A DNA stretch of 64,000 nt from Pseudomonadota bacterium (GTDB lineage: Bacteria > Pseudomonadota > Gammaproteobacteria > Burkholderiales > Burkholderiaceae_C), in contig JAIUOW010000006.1 of NCBI GenBank assembly GCA_020161775.1, forward strand, positions 165,240 through 229,239, read 5' to 3'. Position numbers and translations under genes: made by a program. This document shows, piece after piece, positions 52,548 through 61,543 of this stretch. Numbering within the stretch: the first letter of the stretch is position 1; the number at the start of each line of letters is the position of its first letter. A model generated the notes under the pieces. The model did no database searches. It was not told the DNA's origin and saw only the letters and a program-made list of their open reading frames with translations.

Positions 52548-53426
52548 ATGAACGAAGCCTCCCGCGACCGTCTTGCCCCCGCGCTGCGCCGCACCTGGCT
52601 GTTTGGCGCGGGCGCGGACCGCGTCGTGCATGAAGCCATGGCGCAAAGCGGCGCCGACGTGCTGATCCAGGACCTGGAAGATTTCACCCCGCCCGTGCGC
52701 CGCCATGAAGCCCGCGCCCTGGCCCCGGCGCTGTACCAGCGCTGGCGCGAAGCCGGCGCGCTGGTGTGCGTGCGCATCAACCCGCTGGAAGCCGAAGGCA
52801 ACCTGGACCTGCAGGACGTGATGCCCGGGCGCCCCGACATCGTGGCCTATCCCAAGAGCGCCACCGCGCTGCACATGCGCGCGCTGGATGCATCCCTCAC
52901 CACGCTGGAACGCGCCCTGGGCATTCCCGACGGCACGACGGAAATCCTGCCGGTGTGCGAAACCGCGCTGGGCGTGGTGAACCTGCGCGAGATCGCCGGC
53001 GCCAGCCCGCGCATCCGCTGCGCGCTGCTGGGCGCCGAAGACCTGGCCACCGACCTGTGCGCTGAACGCAGCCGCGAAGCCGTGGAGCTGGATTACGCCC
53101 GCCGGCGCTTCGTGCTGGAATGCCGCGCGGCCGGCGTCGAGCCGGTGGACGCGCCCTATACCTTCAGCGACGTGGCCGGCGCCGTGCAGGAGGCGCGCCA
53201 TTCACGCCGCCTGGGCTACCGCACCAAGAGCCTGGTGCGGCCCGACCATGCGCTGTCCCTGCGCGATGCGCTGACACCCAATGTGTCGGACCTGGCCGCC
53301 GCGCGGCGCATCGTGAGCGAGTTTGAAGCCGCCCGCGCACGCGGCGAGGAACGCGCGCTGGTGGACGGCCTGTGGGTGGAAGTGCCCACCTACCTGAACG
53401 CCAAACGCCTGCTCGGCCAGCCGTAA
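52548..53426 (+). CDS. HpcH/HpaI aldolase / CitE-like acyl lyase family protein
   Basis: The 292-residue TIM-barrel protein has RTWLFGAGADRVVHEAMAQS, GADVLIQDLEDFTPPVRRHE, LVCVRINPLEAEGNLDLQDV and the acidic metal-site segments. The family cleaves citramalyl- or malyl-type CoA thioesters. The precise substrate cannot be told from sequence. Confidence 0.85.
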   Translation: MNEASRDRLAPALRRTWLFGAGADRVVHEAMAQSGADVLIQDLEDFTPPVRRHEARALAPALYQRWREAGALVCVRINPLEAEGNLDLQDVMPGRPDIVAYPKSATALHMRALDASLTTLERALGIPDGTTEILPVCETALGVVNLREIAGASPRIRCALLGAEDLATDLCAERSREAVELDYARRRFVLECRAAGVEPVDAPYTFSDVAGAVQEARHSRRLGYRTKSLVRPDHALSLRDALTPNVSDLAAARRIVSEFEAARARGEERALVDGLWVEVPTYLNAKRLLGQP

Positions 53427-53429
53427 GCC

Positions 53430-53918
53430 GTGGCCATCCCCGCACCGCGCCACGACGAGACCGACAAGGGCGCGGTGGAGCGGGCGCTGGTCACTGAATT
53501 CGCGGCGCGCTTTCGCGCCGACATCGACATCACCTCCGTGCGCAGCGGCGACCCGCGCCTGCAGGAGCCCGACGTCATCACCAAGTCCACCGAAAGCGAT
53601 GCGCAGATTGCGTTCGAGCTCGTGCGCCTGACGGGGCTGGATGAAACGCTGGCCACCGATGCGCTGACGCGCAAGTTCGACAAGGCCCGCCAGGGGCTGT
53701 ATGCCGGCGTGGACGCCGCAGGCCTGGAGCTGCTGGCCTGGTCGGACCGGCTGGCACTGCCCTGGACGCGCGTGCTGCAGCGTGTGGGCGAGCGCCTGGC
53801 ACCGCACAACCACGGCTTCACGCGGGCGTGGCTGTGGAACCGGCCCGACGGGCTGGACACCTATGACGAGGGCGTGTGGCTATGGGAAGCCGGGCGCGGC
53901 ATCAGCCGGTTTGACTGA
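53430..53918 (+). CDS. Conserved-looking protein of unknown function
   Basis: The 162-residue protein (GTG start, MAIPAPRHDETDKGAVERAL) is soluble, with the helical region ESDAQIAFELVRLTGLDETL and a Trp-rich C-terminus (TRAWLWNRPDGLDTYDEGVW). It follows the CitE-like gene by 3 bp, so the two are likely co-expressed. I do not recognise the family. Confidence 0.65.
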   Translation: MAIPAPRHDETDKGAVERALVTEFAARFRADIDITSVRSGDPRLQEPDVITKSTESDAQIAFELVRLTGLDETLATDALTRKFDKARQGLYAGVDAAGLELLAWSDRLALPWTRVLQRVGERLAPHNHGFTRAWLWNRPDGLDTYDEGVWLWEAGRGISRFD

Positions 53919-53921
53919 ACC

Positions 53922-54644
53922 CTAGCGCCACGCCGCCCACAGCATCGTCAACCCTGCCACCAGCAACAGCCCTTCGATCAGCAGCCTGAATTTGTCCGCG
54001 TCCAGCTTGAGCACAAAGCGCCTGGCGATGAATGAGCCCACAGTGATGGTGCTGCCAATGATCAGCCCCTTGACCACTGCGTCCCAGGGCAGCGCACCCA
54101 GACTGCGGAAGGTGGCCGCCTTGGCCAGGTACACCGCCAGCGAGCCCAGCGCCTCGGTGGACAGGTAGGCGCCCTTGACCAGGCCGTAGGTCAGGAAGAA
54201 CGGCGCATTGATGGGCCCGGTGCTGACCACGATGCCGGTGATGAAGCCGATCACCGCCCCCACCAGCGCCAGGTGCGGCAGGCGCAGTGCCCACTGCCGT
54301 GCCGCCATCCAGCGGCGCGCCGGAATCATGGCGATGAAAAACACGCCCAGCACCGCCTCCACCACGCCCACGGGCAGCCGCAGCAGCGTGGCCGCGCCCA
54401 GCGCGGCGGCTGGCACCGCCGTCAGGCTGTAGGCGGCCACGGCCGGCCAGTCCACCTCGCGCCACCACACGGCCACGCGCGACGCATTGGCCATGATGCT
54501 GGCAATCGCCATGATGGGCACGGCCTCGCGCGGACCAAACACGATGACCAGCGCCGGCATGAGCATGATGGACGTGCCAAAGCCCACCACGCCGCCCACC
54601 GTGCCGGCCACCAGCCCCAACAACAGCACCAGTGCGAACTCCAT
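53922..54644 (-). CDS. TauE/SafE-family sulfite/anion exporter
   Basis: The start at 54644 (MEFALVLLLGLVAGTVGGVV) gives 240 residues and seven to eight membrane helices. The family motifs are GTVGGVVGFGTSIMLMPALV near the start and LVGAVIGFITGIVVSTGPIN in the second repeat. It exports sulfite or organosulfur anions in related bacteria. It overlaps the preceding gene stop by one base. Confidence 0.88.
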   Translation of the reverse strand: MEFALVLLLGLVAGTVGGVVGFGTSIMLMPALVIVFGPREAVPIMAIASIMANASRVAVWWREVDWPAVAAYSLTAVPAAALGAATLLRLPVGVVEAVLGVFFIAMIPARRWMAARQWALRLPHLALVGAVIGFITGIVVSTGPINAPFFLTYGLVKGAYLSTEALGSLAVYLAKAATFRSLGALPWDAVVKGLIIGSTITVGSFIARRFVLKLDADKFRLLIEGLLLVAGLTMLWAAWR

Positions 54645-54985
54645 CAGGGCGCCTTGCCCGGGTTGTTGTCCCGGTTGTGCTTGCAGACCTCGAACGTCTG
54701 CGCGGCCACTGCCACGCCGCCCAGGCTGGTGCGTGCCAGCACGTTGCGGCAACCGGGCCGCGTGGGCCCCTGGTCCGTGGTTTCAATGAGGTAGCCGTTG
54801 GGGTCCAGGCCGCTGGATTCACCGTACAGCACGGCCAGGTCCAGCACACGCTGGCGGAATTCACGCGTGGCGGGCGTGTCGGGCCACGGCGCCGGTGCCA
54901 CCGCCTGGGCAGCAGCCTGCGCACAACAGGCCAGGGCCAGCACCCGCAAACCCAGCCGCGTACCCAACCGCACACTCAACCCCAT
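54644..54985 (-). CDS. Small secreted protein of unknown function
   Basis: The 113-residue protein has a signal peptide (LGLRVLALACCAQAAAQ). The mature part contains RVLDLAVLYGESSGLDPNGY and two cysteines (PGCRNV, EVCKHN). It overlaps both neighbours by 1 bp, so it forms an operon with the MgtC-family gene and the exporter. Longer frames upstream are shadows of the MgtC-family gene. Confidence 0.65.
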   Translation of the reverse strand: MGLSVRLGTRLGLRVLALACCAQAAAQAVAPAPWPDTPATREFRQRVLDLAVLYGESSGLDPNGYLIETTDQGPTRPGCRNVLARTSLGGVAVAAQTFEVCKHNRDNNPGKAP

Positions 54986-56241
54986 CACACCGCCCCGCGC
55001 CATGCCAGCAGCCCCAGCACCACCGCCATATGGACCAGAATCCCGGGCGCAAAGGCCAGCAGGTAAGCCCGTCCGCCGCTTAGCGCCGCAGTCACGCATT
55101 TGCTGAGGTTGTGCACCAGCAGCGCACCCATCAGGCCCTGCAGCAATGCCGCCGGCGCCGCCTCGGGCGGCCCCTGCACCAGCACGGCCGCCGCCGCCGC
55201 ATGCAGGTCCACCAGCGCGCCCAGCAGCACGCCGGCCAACAGGCCGGCGGAGCCCCACCACAGCGACAGGCCATGCACCGCGGCCTGGATGCCGCCCAGC
55301 AGCAGCGCCACCATGGCCGCGGTGCGCAGGCTGAACATGCGGGCGTCCTTGGCCGTGAGGGCCACCTTGTGGTCCGTCTCGCCGCTGCGCACCAGCCACA
55401 AGCCCCAGGCCGCCACCAGGGCCGCGCCCGCCAGCGCGGGCAGCCACAGCACCGCCAGCCAGCGGGGTTGCACGGCGGCCGCCACGGCCAGCAGCTGCAG
55501 CAGCGTGCCCACGCAGCTGAGCAGCGCCGCGCCCGCCTGGGGCCGGGCGCTGGCGCGGCCTTCGCGCACCTCCATGCCCAGGGTGGCGATGGTGGCCGTG
55601 CTGGAGACGAAGCCCGCAGCCAGTGATGACAACACCAGTGCGTGACGCGCCTGCAGCAGGCGCCGTGCCACATGGGCCAGCGCCTGGATGGCCAGCAGCA
55701 CCACCAGCAGCGTGGCAATGGTGCGCGGGTTCAGCGCAGGGCCCCACAGCGCACGGTCGGGCAGCAGCGGCACCGCGATCAGCGCCAGCGCGCACAGGAT
55801 CAGGCCATCGCGCAGCTCACCCGCTTGCAGCCATTCGCGGGCAAACCGGTGCATCGGGTCGCGCGCGGCCAGCAAGCCCGTGACCACCACGGTCAGCGCC
55901 GCCGCCAGCGGCAGGCTCCAGGTGCACAGGGCACCGATCAGGTAGGCCAGCAGCAGCGCGATTTCAGTGGTGACGCCGGGGTCGTCCGAACGGTCACGCC
56001 AGTAGGCGATCACCCCCAGCGCCCCGATGAACGCCGCGCCCACCATCGTCAGCCAGACCTGCCCGAGCAGCATGCTGACCGCGCCCGCCAGGCACGCCAG
56101 CGTGAAGCTGCGCATGCCGGCCAGCGCCCGGCTCGGTCCATGGCCCTTGCGGCGCTCACGCTCCAGCCCCATCAGCAGGCCACAGCCCAGCGCGGCCGCC
56201 AGCGCCTGCGCGCCACCAGGCCACCATTGCGCCATATCCAT
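54985..56241 (-). CDS. MgtC/SapB-family membrane protein with DUF4010
   Basis: The 418-residue protein has about 12 membrane helices. The N-terminal MgtC-like segment reads CGLLMGLERERRKGHGPSRA and GMRSFTLACLAGAVSML; the remainder matches DUF4010. The physiological role is unknown; MgtC relatives affect ion homeostasis and virulence. Confidence 0.85.
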   Translation of the reverse strand: MDMAQWWPGGAQALAAALGCGLLMGLERERRKGHGPSRALAGMRSFTLACLAGAVSMLLGQVWLTMVGAAFIGALGVIAYWRDRSDDPGVTTEIALLLAYLIGALCTWSLPLAAALTVVVTGLLAARDPMHRFAREWLQAGELRDGLILCALALIAVPLLPDRALWGPALNPRTIATLLVVLLAIQALAHVARRLLQARHALVLSSLAAGFVSSTATIATLGMEVREGRASARPQAGAALLSCVGTLLQLLAVAAAVQPRWLAVLWLPALAGAALVAAWGLWLVRSGETDHKVALTAKDARMFSLRTAAMVALLLGGIQAAVHGLSLWWGSAGLLAGVLLGALVDLHAAAAAVLVQGPPEAAPAALLQGLMGALLVHNLSKCVTAALSGGRAYLLAFAPGILVHMAVVLGLLAWRGAV

Positions 56242-56243
56242 GT

Positions 56244-57656
56244 TCAGTCCTCCAGCAGCCGCACCTTCACGCTCTTGCCCTTGATGCGCCCGGCGTTCAG
56301 CCGCTGCACCGCCTGCTGCGCGATGGCGCGGTCCACCGCAACATAGGTGGAAAACTCGTTGACGTTGATCTTGCCGACCTGCTCCTTGGCAAAGCCTGCC
56401 TCGCCGGTCAACGCGCCCAGCACGTCACCGGCGCGGATTTTTTCCTTGCGCCCGCCCACGATCTGCAGCGTGGCCATGGGCGGTCGCAGCGGCCCGCTGC
56501 CCGTGGGCGTCAGCTCGGCCAGCGTATGCCATTGCGATTCACGGCCCTGCAGCAGCTCGATCTTGCCCACCGAGCCCATCTCGTCCAGGCTGGCCAGGCA
56601 CAGCGCCAGCCCTTCCTCGCCCGCGCGGCCGGTGCGGCCAATGCGGTGGATGTGCACCTCCGGGTCGGGCGTGGTGTCCACGTTGATCACGGCGGCCAGC
56701 TGGGCAATGTCCAGCCCGCGCGCGGCCACGTCGGTGGCCACCAGCACCGAGCAGCTGCGGTTGGCAAACTGCACCAGCACCTGGTCGCGCTCGCGCTGGT
56801 CCAGCTCACCATACAGCGCCAGCGCGCTGAAGCCCTGGGCCTGCAGCACGGCCACCAGGTCGCGGCATTGCGCCTTGGTGTTGCAAAACGCCAGTGTGCT
56901 GGCCGGGCGGAAGTGGTTGAGCAGCAGGCTGACCGCGTGCAGGCGCTCGCTGTTCTTCACCTCATACCAGCGCTGCTGGATTTGCGCGCTGCCGTGCTGC
57001 GCTTCGACCCTGATGGTGATGGGCTCGCGCATGAACTGCACGCTGAGTTTGGCAATGCCCTCCGGGTAGGTGGCGGAAAACAGCAGCGTCTGGCGCTGCT
57101 TCGGACATTGGCGCGCCACGGTGGCGATGTCATCGAAAAACCCCATGTCCAGCATGCGGTCGGCCTCGTCCAGCACCAGCGTGTTCAGCGCCTCGATGTC
57201 CAGCGTGCCGCGCTCCAGGTGGTCCATGATGCGCCCGGGCGTGCCCACGGCAATGTGTGCGCCGTTTTCCAGGCTGGCCATCTGGTTGCGCAGCGGCACG
57301 CCGCCGCACAGCGTGACCACCTTGATGTTTTCCTCGGCCCGCGCCAGGCGGCGGATTTCGGTGGTGACCTGGTCAGCCAGCTCGCGCGTGGGGCACAGCA
57401 CCAGCGCCTGCACCGCAAAGCGCCTTGGGTTCAGGTTGGCCAGCAACGCCAGCGCGAATGCGGCCGTCTTGCCACTGCCGGTCTTGGCCTGGGCAATGAG
57501 GTCCTTGCCCAGCAGCGCAGGCGGCAACGCGGCCGCCTGGATGGGGGTCATTTCGGTGTAGCCCAGCTGCACCAGGTTGGCCTGCATGGCCGGGCTCAGC
57601 GCCAAAGCGCCAAAGCCCGCGGGTTCCACCACGGGCTGGGAAGGGGTTGGGGTCAT
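56244..57656 (-). CDS. dbpA: DEAD-box ATP-dependent RNA helicase DbpA
   Basis: The 470-residue helicase has a Q-motif (TEMTPIQAAALP), AKTGSGKTAAFA, PTRELADQVT, VLDEADRML, SAT, and HRIGRTGRAGE. The C-terminal DbpA RNA-binding domain (IVGGRKEKIRAGDVLGALTG) binds helix 92 of 23S rRNA. It acts in 50S subunit assembly. Confidence 0.94.
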   Translation of the reverse strand: MTPTPSQPVVEPAGFGALALSPAMQANLVQLGYTEMTPIQAAALPPALLGKDLIAQAKTGSGKTAAFALALLANLNPRRFAVQALVLCPTRELADQVTTEIRRLARAEENIKVVTLCGGVPLRNQMASLENGAHIAVGTPGRIMDHLERGTLDIEALNTLVLDEADRMLDMGFFDDIATVARQCPKQRQTLLFSATYPEGIAKLSVQFMREPITIRVEAQHGSAQIQQRWYEVKNSERLHAVSLLLNHFRPASTLAFCNTKAQCRDLVAVLQAQGFSALALYGELDQRERDQVLVQFANRSCSVLVATDVAARGLDIAQLAAVINVDTTPDPEVHIHRIGRTGRAGEEGLALCLASLDEMGSVGKIELLQGRESQWHTLAELTPTGSGPLRPPMATLQIVGGRKEKIRAGDVLGALTGEAGFAKEQVGKINVNEFSTYVAVDRAIAQQAVQRLNAGRIKGKSVKVRLLED

Positions 57657-57695
57657 GGCCCATTATCGGCGCCATGACCCGGGGCCGCGCTGTGC

Positions 57696-58175
57696 TCAGC
57701 AGCCCGATGGCCGGTCCGACCGCATCGGCAGGGTGCCCGAGAGGGTGACCGTGGGCGTGCCCGCGCTCAGCACGCTGCCCGCAAAGCTCACGTTGTTGTT
57801 CGTGCGCGAGACGGTGGAGGTACCGACCGTGGTGGTTTCGTAGATGCTGCCGCCCAGCTCCAGCACCAGGCGGCGCACCGTGGTGCTGTCCACCAGGTAC
57901 TCCACCGAGCCCTTGGCAACAGCACCGCCAGCCAGGCGCGGAATGTTCTCGAAGGTGAACGAGCAGGAATCGGTGGCGCCGATGCGTTCCAGCTTGTTCA
58001 CGCCGGACAGCGGCGTGTTGGTGCTGCCGTAGGCGCCATTGAGTGACGGGTCGGTGGCCGACGTGATGGTGAAGGCGGAGTTGAGGCTGGTTGGATCGGG
58101 GTCGTCTCCGCCACCGCCGCAGGCGGCCAGCAGGGAGGCCAGCAGGACGCTGGAGATCAGGGGAAGTGTTTTCAT
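57696..58175 (-). CDS. Small lipoprotein of unknown function
   Basis: The 159-residue lipoprotein has signal MKTLPLISSVLLASLLAACG (lipobox LAAC) then GGGGDD. The mature part is beta-rich (Ser/Thr/Gly) with two cysteines, one in DSCSFTF and one at the last residue. The longer frame to 59006 in the same phase is a shadow of the acyltransferase gene. The function is unknown. Confidence 0.7.
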   Translation of the reverse strand: MKTLPLISSVLLASLLAACGGGGDDPDPTSLNSAFTITSATDPSLNGAYGSTNTPLSGVNKLERIGATDSCSFTFENIPRLAGGAVAKGSVEYLVDSTTVRRLVLELGGSIYETTTVGTSTVSRTNNNVSFAGSVLSAGTPTVTLSGTLPMRSDRPSGC

Positions 58176-58258
58176 GGTGGATGGCCCAAGGGATTGACGG
58201 ACATCCAGTGTCAAAAACAATTCCCGCCGCGCGCGTAGGACGCGCCTGTGCCCCGCTG

Positions 58259-59443
58259 TCAGCGCGTGGCCGACACCTGCGCCTGGCGCGCGTGGCGTTT
58301 GCCGTTCAGCAGGCTGCTGACGGCGGTGTAGCGCACGAGCAGGTGGTAGCTGGCCAGGCACACGGCAGTAGTGGCAGCCACGTTCAGCGTCATCTTGGCC
58401 AGCGCCGGCAGCGGCGCGCCAAACAGCAAGGCACCAAAACCGATGGTCAGCGGCAGGTGCAGCAGGTACACCCAGTACGAGCTGTCGGCCAGGTAGCCCA
58501 GCACCGGGTGCGGGCCCTGCAGGTAGCGCAGGAACAGGCCGATGAACGCAAAGCTCCACAGCCACGATGCGCCGTTGTACACGTACGCAATGCACAGCGG
58601 CAGGTTCCAGCCAGATAGCTGCCCCGCGCGCTGTGCCTCCACCAGCCCACCGGTGGCCAGGAACAGCGGCAACCCCGCCAGCGCGAACGCAACCCAGCGC
58701 CGCGTGTACAGCGCAAACAGCGCCTGCTGGTGGCGCCACAGCGCCCAGCCAAACACGAAGAACAGCCCGTTGTGCAGCCATTCGGCCAGCGGCGGCACAA
58801 AGGCACCGCTGGGCACCACCACGCCCTGCGGGTACAGCGCGCCCACCGCCGCCAGCGGCAGCGCCAGCACGGCAAAGCCCCAGGGAGTGCCACCCAGGCG
58901 GGCCAGCACGCGGGTCATGGCGGCGGACACCGCCGGCAGGCGCTCGCCCACCCACAGCACCGGCGCGGCCAGCACGCAAAACCACAGCAACATCCACAGG
59001 AACCACAGGTGCATGGTCGTGAGGCCAGTGGGCATGTTGGGCCGTGGTGGCACGATGCTGGCGTCCAGCCCCCAGGTGCCGCGCACCATGCGGTGCAGGA
59101 ACAGCAGCGCCAGCACGGCGCTGGCCGCGAAGACAGGTGGCCAGAAAATGGCAAAGGGCAGACCCAGGCGACGCAGGCGGTTGCCCACCATGCCCCGCAC
59201 GCCGCGCTTTTGCACCAGCATGGCCGCAAAGAAGCCCGCCAGGATGAAGAACACCGGCATGCGAAAGGTGTGGATGAATGCCGACAGCAGATCCGCCACC
59301 GGGGTGGATCGGTCATCGTGCCAGGGCAGCGGCGAGTCGTTCACCATGTGGCTGACCGACACATGCAGCACGATGCCCAGCCACATCATCAGCGCACGCA
59401 GGTTGTCCAGCGCGTGCAGGCGGTCGGTGCTGGCGTGTTGCAC
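58259..59443 (-). CDS. Acyltransferase-3 family membrane protein (OpgC-like)
   Basis: The 394-residue protein has about 10 membrane helices. The N-terminal acyltransferase-3 signature (DRLHALDNLRALMMWLGIVL) and FRMPVFFILAGFFAAML are present. It resembles OpgC, which succinylates periplasmic glucans, so it could modify the product of the opgGH genes 20 kb away; other O-acyl substrates are equally possible. Confidence 0.78.
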   Translation of the reverse strand: MQHASTDRLHALDNLRALMMWLGIVLHVSVSHMVNDSPLPWHDDRSTPVADLLSAFIHTFRMPVFFILAGFFAAMLVQKRGVRGMVGNRLRRLGLPFAIFWPPVFAASAVLALLFLHRMVRGTWGLDASIVPPRPNMPTGLTTMHLWFLWMLLWFCVLAAPVLWVGERLPAVSAAMTRVLARLGGTPWGFAVLALPLAAVGALYPQGVVVPSGAFVPPLAEWLHNGLFFVFGWALWRHQQALFALYTRRWVAFALAGLPLFLATGGLVEAQRAGQLSGWNLPLCIAYVYNGASWLWSFAFIGLFLRYLQGPHPVLGYLADSSYWVYLLHLPLTIGFGALLFGAPLPALAKMTLNVAATTAVCLASYHLLVRYTAVSSLLNGKRHARQAQVSATR

Positions 59444-59850
59444 TAGCGTTTGACGGCGATCAGCTCGATCTCGAAATTCAACGTGGCGTTGGGCGGGATC
59501 ACATTGCCCGCGCCGCGCTCACCGTAGGCAATGGCCGGCGGGCAGGTCAGCCGCGCCTTGCCGCCGGGCTTCATGCGCTGCACGCCCTCGGTCCAGCAGG
59601 GGATCACCCGGTTGAGCGGGAACTCCGTGGGCTGACCGCGCCGGTGGGAGCTGTCGAACTCGCGCCCGTCAGCAAAGGTGCCGCGGTAATGGACCTGCAC
59701 CACGTCAGTGGCCGCGGGCGACGCGCCGGTACCATCCTTGAGGGACTGGTACACCAGGCCGGAAGCGGTGGTGACGGGGGCGGGTTGCGCCAGCACGGGG
59801 GGCGCCACCACAACAAAAGCGGCGATCAGGGAGCACAGGAGGTTTCGCAC
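59443..59850 (-). CDS. FKBP-type peptidyl-prolyl isomerase (periplasmic)
   Basis: The GTG at 59850 is preferred (AAGGA upstream), giving a signal peptide (MRNLLCSLIAAFVVVAPPVL) and 135 residues; an ATG at 59880 is possible. The FKBP domain has VQVHYRGTFADGREFDSSHR, FPLNRVIPCWTEGVQRMKPG and IPPNATLNFEIELI. It folds or chaperones exported proteins. Confidence 0.9.
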   Translation of the reverse strand: MRNLLCSLIAAFVVVAPPVLAQPAPVTTASGLVYQSLKDGTGASPAATDVVQVHYRGTFADGREFDSSHRRGQPTEFPLNRVIPCWTEGVQRMKPGGKARLTCPPAIAYGERGAGNVIPPNATLNFEIELIAVKR

Positions 59851-59891
59851 GGGGCAGGTTCCTTGGTTGGGGTGTGGCACTGTAAACGGAT

Positions 59892-60533
59892 TCAGGGCGC
59901 CACCAGCGCCATGCGCCGGCGGATGCGCGCGGCCTCGTCTGCCGCGCCCGCGGCTTCAGCCCGCTGGGCCTGCACGCCCAGCCAGGCCAGCAGCGGGCGG
60001 CGCCAGCCCTGGGCCGATGCAGTGTCCACCGCCAGGGCCAGAACTTCGGGCGTGGCACGGCCCATGCGCATGAGCACACCGGCGGCCACCAGGCGCGACA
60101 GCGGGTCGGCGATGCCTTTTACGGCTTCGGCTCCGCCCGACAGCACCGCACGCTGTGCGGCGGGCAGCAGCGCCGCATCCGCGGGCTGGGCCTGGCCAGC
60201 CAGCCAGGCGGCGTAGGCACGCTCGGCTGCCGGTGCGTCCTGGCGCAGCGGCTCGAAACCATCGCAGGGCTGCAGCACCAGGCTGGCCACCTGGGCCGCG
60301 CAGCGCAGCAGCTCGGCGCGGGCCACCAGTTCGGGCTGGCCGGTGGCGGCCAGGGCGCTGCGCGCACGGGAGAACTCCGCCACTTCCACGCGGGTGTTGC
60401 CTGTCATGTAGGCGTTGGTGAAAGCATCGAGCGCGCCGCGGGCGTTCATTTGCCAGTCGGGTGGTGACGGTGTGGAGCTGCAGGCAGACAGTGCCGCCAT
60501 CACCACCAGCGTTGATAGAGCTTTACCGTTCAT
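59892..60533 (-). CDS. Lipoprotein encoded with the mla-type operon
   Basis: The start at 60533 (MNGKALSTLVVMAALSACSS; lipobox LSAC) gives 213 residues. The mature part is Ala-rich and helical with two cysteines (LRCAAQ, QPCDGF). It overlaps the end of the MCE gene by 4 bp. It may be the outer-membrane partner of the lipid transporter; the family is not recognised. Confidence 0.7.
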   Translation of the reverse strand: MNGKALSTLVVMAALSACSSTPSPPDWQMNARGALDAFTNAYMTGNTRVEVAEFSRARSALAATGQPELVARAELLRCAAQVASLVLQPCDGFEPLRQDAPAAERAYAAWLAGQAQPADAALLPAAQRAVLSGGAEAVKGIADPLSRLVAAGVLMRMGRATPEVLALAVDTASAQGWRRPLLAWLGVQAQRAEAAGAADEAARIRRRMALVAP

Positions 60534-61537
60534 GGCAGCTTGATCTCTGTATCGCGCTTGAACGGCCACTTGCGGTTGATCTCGGTGATCAGGCCTTCGA
60601 CCTTGCGCAGATTGGACTCGACCTCGGCACGCAGCGTGCCCAGGTCTTCGGTGGCCACGCGGGCATTGGCGCCCACGGCCTTGGCCTCCACCAGCACCGC
60701 GTCCATTTTCTTCAGGCTTTCGCGCGTGTCGGCCAGCAGCGCATTCACCTGGCCGATCGCCGCCTTGACATCTGGCATCACCCCTTGCGGGCCAAACACC
60801 TGCGCATCGGCCTTGGCGGTCAGGCCATCGGCCTTGATGACCAGGCCGTCCAGCCGCGCCAGCAGCGTGTTGGTGCGGTCCAGCGCCAGGATGAGCTTTT
60901 GCGCGTCGGCGTCGTTGCCGGTCAGCACCCCTAAAGCGCCACGCGGGCCGTTGAGCTTTTCGGTCATGGCCTGCAGGTTGGCCAGGCTGGCGCCCAGCGG
61001 CCCCTCCTTGGCGGCCAGCGCATTCAGGTTGTCCAGCAGTTCCTTGGCCGCGGACACCACGCGCGGGATTTCGGCCGACGCGTCACCGCGCAGCACCTGG
61101 CGTACGGCGCCGTCGGGCAGCGGCGGGTCGGTCAGCATGCCGCTGTAGGCGCGGATGTTGGTGTTGCCCACCACGCCGCGCACCAGCGTGAACACGCTGG
61201 ACTGGCGCAGCCAGTGGGCGTCGCGCGTGGGCACGTCGATCAGGATGCGGGCGTTGCCGTCCTCGGCCAGCTCGATGCGGCGCACCCGCCCGATGGGAAA
61301 GCCCGAGAACGTGAGGTTCATGCCCACCACCACGCCCTCGGAATCATCGGCCACCAGCACCAGGCGTTGCGTGGTCTCGAAAGCGCCTCGTGAATACAGC
61401 AGGTACAGCACCGAAGCGCCCACCAGCAGCGCGGTGAACACCAGCAGCAGCAGGGCCTTGAATTCCACGTTCTTCACCGGTGGCGGTGACGGCAGCGACG
61501 GGTCAGACGGGTCGGCGGGGGTCCGGGCTTGTGTCAT
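60530..61537 (-). CDS. mlaD: MCE-family lipid-transport protein (MlaD-like)
   Basis: The 335-residue protein has one N-terminal membrane anchor (ALLLLVFTALLVGASVLYLL, about 29-48). The MCE domain has TTQRLVLVADDSEGVVVGMN and LTFSGFPIGRVRRIEL. A long C-terminal helical tail follows. It should form a hexameric ring in the periplasm with the permease encoded 6 bp upstream. Confidence 0.85.
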   Translation of the reverse strand: MTQARTPADPSDPSLPSPPPVKNVEFKALLLLVFTALLVGASVLYLLYSRGAFETTQRLVLVADDSEGVVVGMNLTFSGFPIGRVRRIELAEDGNARILIDVPTRDAHWLRQSSVFTLVRGVVGNTNIRAYSGMLTDPPLPDGAVRQVLRGDASAEIPRVVSAAKELLDNLNALAAKEGPLGASLANLQAMTEKLNGPRGALGVLTGNDADAQKLILALDRTNTLLARLDGLVIKADGLTAKADAQVFGPQGVMPDVKAAIGQVNALLADTRESLKKMDAVLVEAKAVGANARVATEDLGTLRAEVESNLRKVEGLITEINRKWPFKRDTEIKLP

Positions 61538-61543
61538 CGGTTT